A stretch of DNA of 64,000 nt from Chitinophagaceae bacterium (GTDB lineage: Bacteria; Bacteroidota; Bacteroidia; Chitinophagales; Chitinophagaceae). The stretch is taken from the NCBI GenBank assembly GCA_017307735.1, contig JAFKGR010000002.1:1-64000 (forward strand). The letters run 5' to 3'. Below the pieces are notes generated by a model, which was given only the letters and a program-made list of their open reading frames with translations, was not told the origin of the DNA and did not search any database. The position numbers were made by a program, and so were the translations under genes. Every line of letters begins with the position of its first letter. The stretch's first letter is position 1. Positions 55,299 through 62,911 of this stretch are shown one piece after another.

Positions 55299-56243
55299 CT
55301 AAAACTTCCTGATAGGGCTTGTGCTTCCACCATTCGATGTTGGCGGAGGGGTACTGGGTACAACCCTTTCAGGAACGGATCTTTCAAATTGCCTTACCGG
55401 AGGATTATTGAATTCTCTTTGGGGAGTGAATCTTTCGTTTGAACGTGCAGGTTGTTCAAAATTATTCCTTCTTACAGGATTGTTTTCCTGTCTTGGCACA
55501 TTAAACCTTCTGATTTCTCTTCTGGTATTGCTTCTGTTATTGTTGTTATTTATGTCACCGTTATTCATCCGCGGGGCCGGAATATTTCTTTCGATAATTC
55601 CATTGTTGCCGGTGTTGTTTACCGTACTGAACCTGCGAACCGGTGCAATGGACGGACTCACGTTTGGAGAAGTATTTCTGACTCCGTTATATGGTCTTAG
55701 GAAATTTGTGGACGAAGTGATCCTCGGGCCATTGTTTGTCACATATCCTGTTTTTCCATAGAAGCCCGGATAAGAGTACATGTAATGGCCACCATAGCCG
55801 TAGTAAGGTGAATTCCAATAACCAAAAGGATAAGTTCCATAACCGTAAGGAGAATATCCGAACGGAGAATATGCATAACCAAAAGGCGAGTAACCCAATC
55901 CGAAACTGAAGCCAAACGGATTAAATAAACTGAAGTAGCTGCTGTATCCAAACCCAAGCCCGTACATCATTGGATTATAAAAGGGGGAACTGTAAAAAGA
56001 ATAGGGATAGCCATAACCGCCAGGGTAAAGGAACGGATAATAAGGAACACCTCCGATTCCCATGTTATAATTATAATTATCGGATTGCTGAATATCATTC
56101 CGGTCAGCATAATTTGTATTATCCCCCATTTCCGGTGTATAATAAACATCATCTGTGGTCTGCATGGTTCTGTACGAAGAACCGCAGCTTATCAGCAGCA
56201 GGGGGAAAGCCGCAATCAATATTATATAGTATAATGTTTTCAT
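55299..56243 (-). CDS. Tyr/Gly/Phe/Pro-rich lipoprotein of low complexity
   Basis: This 314-residue protein has a lipobox LLISC (Cys20). Residues about 55-175 are a low-complexity domain of short units such as YSPFGYSPYGYGTYPFGYW, and the C-terminal 120 residues are disordered and rich in Asn, Arg and Pro. The aromatic repeats resemble adhesive or phase-separating sequences. No enzymatic family is recognised; a surface or matrix role is inference. Confidence 0.8.
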   Translation of the reverse strand: MKTLYYIILIAAFPLLLISCGSSYRTMQTTDDVYYTPEMGDNTNYADRNDIQQSDNYNYNMGIGGVPYYPFLYPGGYGYPYSFYSSPFYNPMMYGLGFGYSSYFSLFNPFGFSFGLGYSPFGYAYSPFGYSPYGYGTYPFGYWNSPYYGYGGHYMYSYPGFYGKTGYVTNNGPRITSSTNFLRPYNGVRNTSPNVSPSIAPVRRFSTVNNTGNNGIIERNIPAPRMNNGDINNNNNRSNTRREIRRFNVPRQENNPVRRNNFEQPARSNERFTPQREFNNPPVRQFERSVPERVVPSTPPPTSNGGSTSPIRKF

Positions 56244-56415
56244 GTTAATAGTTTTTGGGTTGTGGTTAGTAGTTCCTATACTTTTGCTTTTTTTAACTAC
56301 GTAAATTTAAGAATTTTATTTTGCTTTTTATTCACACGCATAGAAATTCAGTGTTAAATAATCACAAACCTACCGCGTAAAAAGCAGATAAATTGCAAAC
56401 CGGAATATTTAAACT

Positions 56416-57891
56416 ATGAGTAAAGAGATAACGAGCCGAGAAAAAGATTATGCACAATGGTATAATGATTTGGTATTAAAAGCAGGCATGGCGGAATACA
56501 GCGCCGTAAGAGGTTGCATGATCATCAAACCCTACGGATATGCCCTTTGGGAAAAAATGAGAGACCAACTGGACTTCATGTTTAAAGAGACGGGGCATTC
56601 CAATGCTTATTTTCCTCTTTTCATTCCAAAAAGTTTTTTAAGCCGCGAAGCTGCACACGTGGAAGGATTTGCCAAAGAATGTGCTGTAGTGACCCACTAC
56701 CGCTTAAAGAATGATCCGGACGGGAAAGGAATCATAGTTGATCCCGAGGCCAGACTGGAGGAAGAATTAATTGTCAGGCCCACTTCGGAAACCATTATCT
56801 GGAATACCTATAAAAACTGGATTCAAAGTTATCGTGATTTGCCGCTGCTCATCAACCAATGGGCCAATGTAGTAAGATGGGAAATGAGAACAAGGTTGTT
56901 TTTGCGCACATCTGAATTTCTGTGGCAGGAAGGGCATACAGCGCATGCCACTGCCGGAGAGGCCATTGAAGAAACGAAAAGGATGTTGAATGTGTATGCC
57001 ACATTTGCTGAAGAATGGATGGCCATGCCGGTTATCAAAGGAGTAAAAAGCGCTAATGAACGTTTTGCAGGAGCTGTGGATACCTACACAATTGAAGCGT
57101 TGATGCAGGATGGAAAGGCCCTGCAATCGGGCACCTCTCATTTTCTCGGTCAAAATTTTGCCAAAGCCTTTGACGTAAAGTTTAGTGATAAGGACAACAA
57201 ACTCGATTATGTATGGGCTACAAGCTGGGGAGCCAGTACACGCCTGATCGGTGCGCTCATCATGGCACACAGCGATGACGACGGTTTGGTTTTGCCTCCA
57301 AAACTTGCTCCCATCCAGGTAGTGATTGTTCCTGTTTATAAGACTGGCGAAGAAAAAGAAAAGCTCGATAAAAAGATTGCAGAGATTACGGAAAACCTGA
57401 AGGCGCTTAAGATATCTTACAAATATGATGATGATGACAAACGCAGGCCCGGATGGAAGTTTGCCGAATACGAAATGAAAGGGGTGCCTGTCAGAATGGT
57501 TCTCGGTACACGCGATCTGGAAAACAACGTCATTGAAGTAACGCGAAGGGATACACGTAAAAAAGAATCTGTTTCTCTGGATGGCATTGCCAATGTGATA
57601 AAGGACTTGCTGGATGACATTCAATCTTCAATTTTTAATAAAGCCAAAGAATTCAGAGATACCCATATCACCAGAGTGGATAGCTGGAAAGAATTTGAAA
57701 CCCTGCTGGATACGAAAACTGGGTTTCTGTCTGCACATTGGGATGGCACCACCGAAACCGAGGAAAAAATAAAGGAACTGACCAAAGCGACAATACGCTG
57801 CATTCCGTTGGATAATGAGCATGAACAGGGGAAATGTATTCTTACCGGCAAACCGAGCACTCAACGTGTTTTGTTTGCAAGGGCATACTGA
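56416..57891 (+). CDS. proS: Prolyl-tRNA synthetase (eukaryote/archaeal-like ProS type)
   Basis: This 491-residue class II synthetase lacks the bacterial editing insertion. The class II motifs are read in [38 protein letters not shown] (in parts) and [12 protein letters not shown]. The anticodon-binding domain starts near [12 protein letters not shown], and a C-terminal Zn-like domain ends [13 protein letters not shown]. This shorter type is usual in Bacteroidota. Confidence 0.96.
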   Translation: MSKEITSREKDYAQWYNDLVLKAGMAEYSAVRGCMIIKPYGYALWEKMRDQLDFMFKETGHSNAYFPLFIPKSFLSREAAHVEGFAKECAVVTHYRLKNDPDGKGIIVDPEARLEEELIVRPTSETIIWNTYKNWIQSYRDLPLLINQWANVVRWEMRTRLFLRTSEFLWQEGHTAHATAGEAIEETKRMLNVYATFAEEWMAMPVIKGVKSANERFAGAVDTYTIEALMQDGKALQSGTSHFLGQNFAKAFDVKFSDKDNKLDYVWATSWGASTRLIGALIMAHSDDDGLVLPPKLAPIQVVIVPVYKTGEEKEKLDKKIAEITENLKALKISYKYDDDDKRRPGWKFAEYEMKGVPVRMVLGTRDLENNVIEVTRRDTRKKESVSLDGIANVIKDLLDDIQSSIFNKAKEFRDTHITRVDSWKEFETLLDTKTGFLSAHWDGTTETEEKIKELTKATIRCIPLDNEHEQGKCILTGKPSTQRVLFARAY

Positions 57892-58302
57892 GTTTGTATT
57901 TAATAAAAAATGAATTTCACGGGAGGAGAAGATTAATTACTTCTGCCGGATAGATAATTTGGCATTTGCCCAACGGCTCTGTCATCCCCGGAATAAATGA
58001 ATCTGAATTTCCAAAACATCACTCAACTGCAGGAAAACTATTGCTCATATTCAGGAAAAGATGTTCATGCAACATTTTCCGGGTTACGGCAGGTTTAACC
58101 TTAAAGAACCCGGAGGATACATAGAATTTGGGTAGTAATGTTCCTGTCGCAAACCCTACATTATTCGTTGCTAATTCGGAGATAATTGGGAACCCAGTAC
58201 CGAATAACATTTGCCTCATCACCCTTTTGATTCACTTATGCCAGATACCAAAAGGGCTGGCCGGAGCGTTAGCATATCAGATCATCTCAAAAACGTTTGA
58301 TT
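57892..58302. other. 411-bp stretch without a recognisable gene
   Basis: No open frame with family similarity, tRNA, strong terminator or repeat was recognised after proS. It marks the left border of the decayed accessory island. Confidence 0.5.
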
Positions 58303-58838
58303 ATGGCAAGAATACCTTACGGCATCCTCGGTGAATTTACAGGCAATGCAGGAAATGTATCCGGTTATATGCGCATGGGAACCAACTTTATCCCAGCGGT
58401 TTCTTTGACAGGACATTTCCGCAAAAAATAAACACGGCCACCGGCTATAACAAAGCCACCAGCGCACTGATGCGAAAAGCAATCACAGGAGTTTATCCGG
58501 ACATATCACTGTCGTGGCCCGATGTGCAAATATCCGGAGGCGGCATGCCTTCCGTACCGGTCGCGGCAGCAACGGGAGGGGCAGACAGTATCCTGTTTAC
58601 GTGGGATGATAATGCAGGAACAGGCACGGCACGGAGTTCAGATATTGCCGTATTGGTTGCTTATTTCCCCGCCGTAAAGCAGGCGGTATTTGAGATCAAC
58701 AGTCGGCGCAGGGGCGATGGAATCGCCAAACTGAAAACCCATGGTTATACCGGTGAGGTACACACATGGATAGGCTTCATCAGTGAAGATGGAAAAGATG
58801 CCGCCGACAGTGTGTATGCGGGGTGGCTGACTGTTTAA
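58303..58838 (+). pseudogene. DUF6266-type protein, broken by frameshift/deletion
   Basis: ATG 58303 starts MARIPYGILGEFTGNAGNV, the typical DUF6266 N-terminus, but the frame stops near 58431 (FRKK then TAA). A different frame then continues as KINTATGYNKATSALMRKAITGVYPDISLSWPDVQIS and ends AFISEDGK-like (WIGFISEDGKDAADSVYAGWLTV) at 58838. A middle segment of about 80 residues seems missing as well. The family's function is unknown; it is often found near mobile or Rhs loci. Confidence 0.75.
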
Positions 58839-58923
58839 TGAGTTCGAAAGATCGTCTTACGACCGTAGAAAAAACAAAGGCTGCGTACTTAAATTTGTTC
58901 AGGCCGGCAGCGGTGCACAGCAG

Positions 58924-59925
58924 GTGGGCAATGACCAGCAATTTAGACTGCTCACTGCCACTTCAAACATCAGCAGGAACGGTTATCTTTATGTTTTCGT
59001 AAGTAATGAAACACCGAACATAGATATGTATTTTGATAATCTGCAGGTGACTCATATTCGCGGACCAATACTGGAAGAGACGCATTATTATCCGTTCGGG
59101 TTGGCAATGGCGGGGATAAGTTCTAAGGCACTAAACGGTGCGCCCGCCAATAAATATAAATTTGGAGGCAAAGAACTGCAATCAAATGAGTTCAGCGATA
59201 ACAGTGGTTTAGAACTTTACGATTTTGGTGCAAGGATGCAGGATCCACAATTGGGGAGATGGCGGACGATAGACCCGTTAGGTGAAGATTATAACGGATG
59301 GACACCGTATAACTATGCAGCAAATAATCCTTTAAAGTTTATTGACCCAAATGGAAAGGGAATAGAATCCGCATCGGTTATTGCAGATAATATAAACATA
59401 AACACAAAAACTAAGGAAGTAACAATAATTAAGACAGACGACCCCTTTGACTTGGTTAGTATTGATGGGGCCAAACCTTTTGTGGTTTCACAAAAAGGGA
59501 AAACTGAACAGGATTTTAAAGATAAGGGTTACAGTATTATGCATCCCTATGCAGTTGGAATGAGGGTTTCAGATGTTGCATCTGCTTTTTTCCTCGGAGG
59601 TAGACTATTCGGGTTATTAAAATCGTTTTTCACTAAAGATAAAAATATAAAAACAACCCCCCAAACTACCAAACCTCCAATTCCAAAAGCAGAAGATTTA
59701 CCATGGGGTAAGGGGAAGAGCCCTGGCCCAAATTGGACTTGGAAAGGTAGAGGCACACCTGAAAGTGGTCAAGGTAATTGGGTAGAAAATACAACAAACC
59801 AAAAACTTCACCCTGATTTGGATCACGCTGAGCCAAAAGGTCCTCATTGGGGATTGACTCAACCAGATGGAACAAAAGTAGATATATTTCCAGATGGACG
59901 GGTAGAACCAAACATAAATAATTAA
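58924..59925 (+). CDS. Rhs C-terminal fragment with polymorphic-toxin domain
   Basis: The frame encodes the last part of an Rhs core (HYYPFGLAMAGIS, GKELQSNEFSDNSGLELYDFGARMQDPQLGRW, TIDPLGEDYNGWTPYNYAANNPLKFIDPNG) and then a variable C-terminus. The end has GPNWTWKGRGTPESGQGNW and LHPDLDHAEPKGPHWGLT...FPDGRVEP, which resembles domains named polymorphic toxin type 37. A matching frame seems to extend a little upstream (to about 58880), but most of the Rhs shell is absent, so it is an orphan tail that may be silent. The GTG start read at 58924 is doubtful. The next gene is a likely immunity gene. Confidence 0.7.
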   Translation: MGNDQQFRLLTATSNISRNGYLYVFVSNETPNIDMYFDNLQVTHIRGPILEETHYYPFGLAMAGISSKALNGAPANKYKFGGKELQSNEFSDNSGLELYDFGARMQDPQLGRWRTIDPLGEDYNGWTPYNYAANNPLKFIDPNGKGIESASVIADNININTKTKEVTIIKTDDPFDLVSIDGAKPFVVSQKGKTEQDFKDKGYSIMHPYAVGMRVSDVASAFFLGGRLFGLLKSFFTKDKNIKTTPQTTKPPIPKAEDLPWGKGKSPGPNWTWKGRGTPESGQGNWVENTTNQKLHPDLDHAEPKGPHWGLTQPDGTKVDIFPDGRVEPNINN

Positions 59926-59937
59926 TACTTTAAAAAT

Positions 59938-60360
59938 ATGATTGTTGATAACCAAACAAAAATTGAGTGGAATGAATTAGGATTTTACTATGAATTTGAT
60001 AATGCTTTTAATCAATGGCGTTTTTTTGGGAGCAAGCACGGTTTAGAAAAGTTATCGGAACGAATTTATGAGTATGCACAAAAACCGGGTAACCTTGGCA
60101 TTTCAGAACATATGCATATTGGTCCTTATAATTATTTAAAAGTTATGACATGGGAGGAACCAATCATAACCAAAGATTATATTGCCGGTACGTTATCCGA
60201 TTTGATTAACCTTAGCCAAATGATAAGTAATGAAATTCGCTTAACTAATGTTGGAAACATATTCAAAATAAGAACTCAATATTCGCCCAAAAGTACTGCC
60301 AGCTTATTATTTTTTATTATGGAAGATGACTTTCCCCCGTCTTTTATTGAATTTGACTAA
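59938..60360 (+). CDS. Probable immunity protein for the Rhs toxin tail
   Basis: This 140-residue acidic protein begins 12 bp after the toxin-bearing frame stops. It is soluble, with FYYEFDNAFNQWRFFGSKHG and TWEEPIITKDYIAGTLSDLINLSQMI. No family was named. The position directly after an Rhs toxin C-terminus is the main argument for immunity. Confidence 0.6.
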   Translation: MIVDNQTKIEWNELGFYYEFDNAFNQWRFFGSKHGLEKLSERIYEYAQKPGNLGISEHMHIGPYNYLKVMTWEEPIITKDYIAGTLSDLINLSQMISNEIRLTNVGNIFKIRTQYSPKSTASLLFFIMEDDFPPSFIEFD

Positions 60361-60476
60361 TATTCCTGCTATTCGTAGAAAAATTAAAAAAAAAGTACTA
60401 CTGTCTGTGAGTTTTGTAAACTAGCGCAGGTACCTCCACTGGCGCATTCTGTAACGAAAAATCAAATATTTTTGAG

Positions 60477-61070
60477 TTGTTAAGCTGCAAATTTTTGAGT
60501 GCCTATCCAGCCGGTACCTCTGTTTACAACTGCGCAATGTTTACCAATAATGTTGTAAATTTAAGTATGAAAATGGGTAATGGAATTGATCCTAACTTAG
60601 CTTACGATGCCAATGGCAACATCAAAGCCACCATGACTCAGACAGGATTAAAGATCAATGCAAGCAGCGAAATAGATAACCTGACTTACACCTATCAGAG
60701 TAATTCAAACAAACTCTCTATAGTAACCGATGCCGCCAATGAAAAAGACAGCAAGCTGGGCGACTTTATCCCGATAGCTATCGGGAGGCCCGCCACCAAG
60801 GGCAGTACTGATTACAGCTACGATGCTAATGGTAATCTTATTTCAGATGCGAACAAAAAAATTACGAGCATTACCTACAACTTTTTAAATCTTCCTTCAG
60901 TAATCACCGTTACCGGTAATGGTTCGGCAGGCTCACCATCCGGAACGATCGGCTATGTATATGATGCTGCAGTAAACAAGCTGAAAAAAGTAACAGTGGA
61001 TAATACCATTGCGCCAACAAAAACCACCGCTACACTTTACATCGGCGGCGCGGTATATGAAAATGAATAA
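60477..61070 (+). pseudogene. Orphan rhs fragment, broken at both ends
   Basis: The frame contains typical Rhs text: GIDPNLAYDANGNIKATMTQ, LTYTYQSNSNKLSIVTDAAN, YSYDANGNLISDANKKI, ITYNFLNLPSVITV and LYIGGAVYENE followed by a stop, where intact Rhs proteins go on. There is no credible start; the first 25 codons do not look like Rhs. It carries an in-frame palindrome at 60769-60786. Confidence 0.75.
60769..60786. repeat. 18-bp perfect palindrome inside the rhs fragment
   Basis: TCCCGATAGCTATCGGGA is a perfect palindrome. The frame reads through it as PIAIGR between LGDF and KGSTDY, where related Rhs text is continuous, so about 30 bp look inserted in frame. A half-copy-like GATAGCGATCCCGATAG occurs at about 61637-61653. 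Confidence 0.7.
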
Positions 61071-61577
61071 ACAGCCTGGCACGTTACCCCGGCCTGAATT
61101 ACGGCGCATGAAGAAAATGAATGTAGTGCAGCGCCGGCTGAGAGCCGCAGGGAAACACTGTTTGAATCCCGCACCGGCGGGATGAGTTTGTTTCCCTGAG
61201 CGGAACGTAATTCATTTTTAGCAGCCGTAATTTCAGCCTTGATTTTTTGGTTCTTTTGCATCAAGGCAAAAGAACAAGAGAAAAACAAAGTGCATGATGT
61301 AACTTGTAGCTCATTCAAGAATTGATTACATTTATTTAATAGCTAATTTGGTTTTGAAGTCAGAATGTTTTTATGCTCTGCCCGCTCCGGATGTATTCTT
61401 CATTTAGTTGCGGCCATCTGTTGTTCCCTGTCCATATATAATTGTTTGTGGCAAAACTATTCTAATGTCAATGGCCGCGCAATATGCGGTTGGCCGGGCG
61501 GATACAAATTTTGGATACTGATTGCAGTAGTTATAATGCGCTTCTCTGAATTGACATTTGTTGCAGGATTTCTTTGC
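61071..61577. other. 507-bp decayed stretch with hairpin
   Basis: No intact gene seen. GTTCTTTTGC (61250-61259) and GCAAAAGAAC (61266-61275) form a hairpin with loop ATCAAG, a form often seen near Bacteroidota Rhs loci, from memory. Apparent frames across the region have no family similarity until the MNT remnant begins at 61578. Confidence 0.5.
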
Positions 61578-61816
61578 ATGAAAGCCAGAAAAAAGGACTA
61601 TCTGTTTGGTTCTGCTATCCGTAATAAAGCTGGTAAGGATAGCGATCCCGATAGTTTAGTAGAGTTAGATCACGGAGAGTATATAGGGATGAAATTTTTT
61701 CTTATCGCGGCAAGTTACAGACACTTTTTAAAACCAAAGTAGATTTGGTATGTGTAGAGGGACTTTCAAAATATGTAAAACCCTTTGCAGATAATGACAA
61801 GATCATTAAATTATGA
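61578..61816 (+). pseudogene. MNT-type nucleotidyltransferase (HEPN-MNT partner), frameshifted
   Basis: The first frame reads KKDYLFGSAIRNKAGKDSD, the GS...DxD nucleotidyltransferase motif, then LVELDHGEYIGMKFFLIA. At about 61710 one G seems lost; the frame then continues as GKLQTLFKTKVDLVCVEGLSKYVKPF and ends KIIKL at 61816, as in MNT antitoxins. The expected HEPN gene is not present downstream; a ParE-type pair is instead. The DxD region also matches the palindrome half-copy, so the catalytic site may have been altered. Confidence 0.7.
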
Positions 61817-61866
61817 AGGGGAATATAAAAGAAATGTGTATCTTTAAGAATCAATATTTATCATTT

Positions 61867-62091
61867 ATGAATACAGAATTAGAGAAAGAACGGATTATTA
61901 AGAAACTGTTGAAGGTAGAGGATGAATGGCTGCTGAAGGCAATGAAAAAGCTTCTCGATATTGATACAGAAGATGTAAGCGATGAACACCAAATAATCCT
62001 CAATGAACGATTGGCTTCTTACGAGGCTGATCCCAATTATGTATTAGATTGGGAGAAATTGAAAGAGGAATTACAAATTAAAAAAGGCTGA
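61867..62091 (+). CDS. Addiction-module antitoxin (partner of ParE/RelE toxin)
   Basis: Starting at ATG 61867 (MNTELEKERIIKKLL), this 74-residue acidic helical protein resembles small addiction-module antitoxins, notably LNERLASYEADPNYVLDWEKLKEEL. An in-frame ATG at 61813 is possible but overlaps the MNT remnant. The TGA is directly followed by the toxin ATG. Confidence 0.8.
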   Translation: MNTELEKERIIKKLLKVEDEWLLKAMKKLLDIDTEDVSDEHQIILNERLASYEADPNYVLDWEKLKEELQIKKG

Positions 62092-62403
62092 ATGTATAAA
62101 ATTGTTTTGTTGCCATTAGCAGCAGACGATATAAGAGCAGCCACGCAATGGTACGCAGAAAAAGGTTCTAATTTAGGTGAAAGGTTCAAAAATGAAGTGT
62201 CTTCGCAAATTGATAATCTGAAGGATGATGTAATAGAGCGTGCCCCTGTTTATCAAGAGTTGAGCCGAGTCTTTATAAAGAAATTTCCTTACGTTATTTA
62301 TTATCAAAAACAATCTTCTGCCGGAGTAATAATAGTTTTTGCAGTTTTACATCAGAAACAAAATAGAGATACATTGAGTAAAAGGGTTAAACCCGGAATG
62401 TAA
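62092..62403 (+). CDS. ParE/RelE-family toxin
   Basis: This 103-residue protein shows the RelE/ParE fold pattern: LLPLAADDIRAATQWYAEKGSNLGERF, then RVFIKKFPYVIYYQKQ and IVFAVLHQKQNRDTLSKR. It starts immediately after the antitoxin stop. ParE members target gyrase and RelE members cleave mRNA; which applies here is unknown. Confidence 0.88.
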   Translation: MYKIVLLPLAADDIRAATQWYAEKGSNLGERFKNEVSSQIDNLKDDVIERAPVYQELSRVFIKKFPYVIYYQKQSSAGVIIVFAVLHQKQNRDTLSKRVKPGM

Positions 62404-62716
62404 AGCAAAACATTTCTTTCCTAAGGTGCGGAATTAGACCTCTCAGGATTTGGGAAACCTTATAATTTTTAACGATGCCTGATGCAGCCATCATTGTAAT
62501 TTCTTTCCTTCAAAACCTTCAATAACAGAATTCTTTAGTATCCCCCCGGCCAATCATATATCTGAACTTCAAAATAATTTTCTGCACCGGGACGGTTGTT
62601 TAAATTTCCGTTACCTCTTTATAATTCCGGGAATATAATTCTCCAGTTCTGTGACCCTGGTACCCACCGGTTCAGGCTGTATCCACAATAATATTTTTAA
62701 TTGCCTTAAACCCAAA

Positions 62717-62736
62717 TTTTGCAGTTGACTGCAAAA
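62717..62736. repeat. Palindromic short repeat, copy 2 (perfect arms)
   Basis: TTTTGCAGT and ACTGCAAAA flank a TG centre. A one-mismatch copy occurs at 39037-39056; the surrounding AAATTTT context is also shared. Confidence 0.7.
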
Positions 62737-62787
62737 CGACTAAGAAAGCCTAATGCTCAATTATACCGAAAGGATATCCGTAATAGT

Positions 62788-62888
62788 CCAATAAAATTGG
62801 CCTAAACGGCTATTAAATTCCCGGCTTTCGGGACAGGCAGCATAATACTAATGATTTATGGGCTATATTAAAATTCACTTTGGTATTA
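62788..62888. repeat. 101-bp dispersed direct repeat, copy B
   Basis: It matches copy A (52347-52448) with about six substitutions over 101 bp, in the same orientation. Copies A and B bracket trhO, the FadL-like channel, the Tyr-rich lipoprotein, proS and the accessory island. Confidence 0.8.
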
Positions 62889-62911
62889 GTTTTTTGAGGA
62901 GGTCGTTTTTT

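Larger units (their letters stand above)
62404..62911. other. 508-bp intergenic region with two dispersed repeats
   Basis: No gene seen between the toxin and rmuC. It holds a perfect-armed palindrome (62717-62736) and copy B of the 101-bp repeat (62788-62888), which ends 23 bp before the rmuC stop. Confidence 0.6.

Noticed and set aside
56767..57624. 285-codon minus-strand frame
   Set aside because: Antisense of proS, with Cys/His/Phe-rich composition typical of shadow frames.
61365..61577. First 71 codons of a 125-codon frame ahead of the MNT motif
   Set aside because: Cys-rich text without family similarity; only the part from 61578 on resembles a protein.
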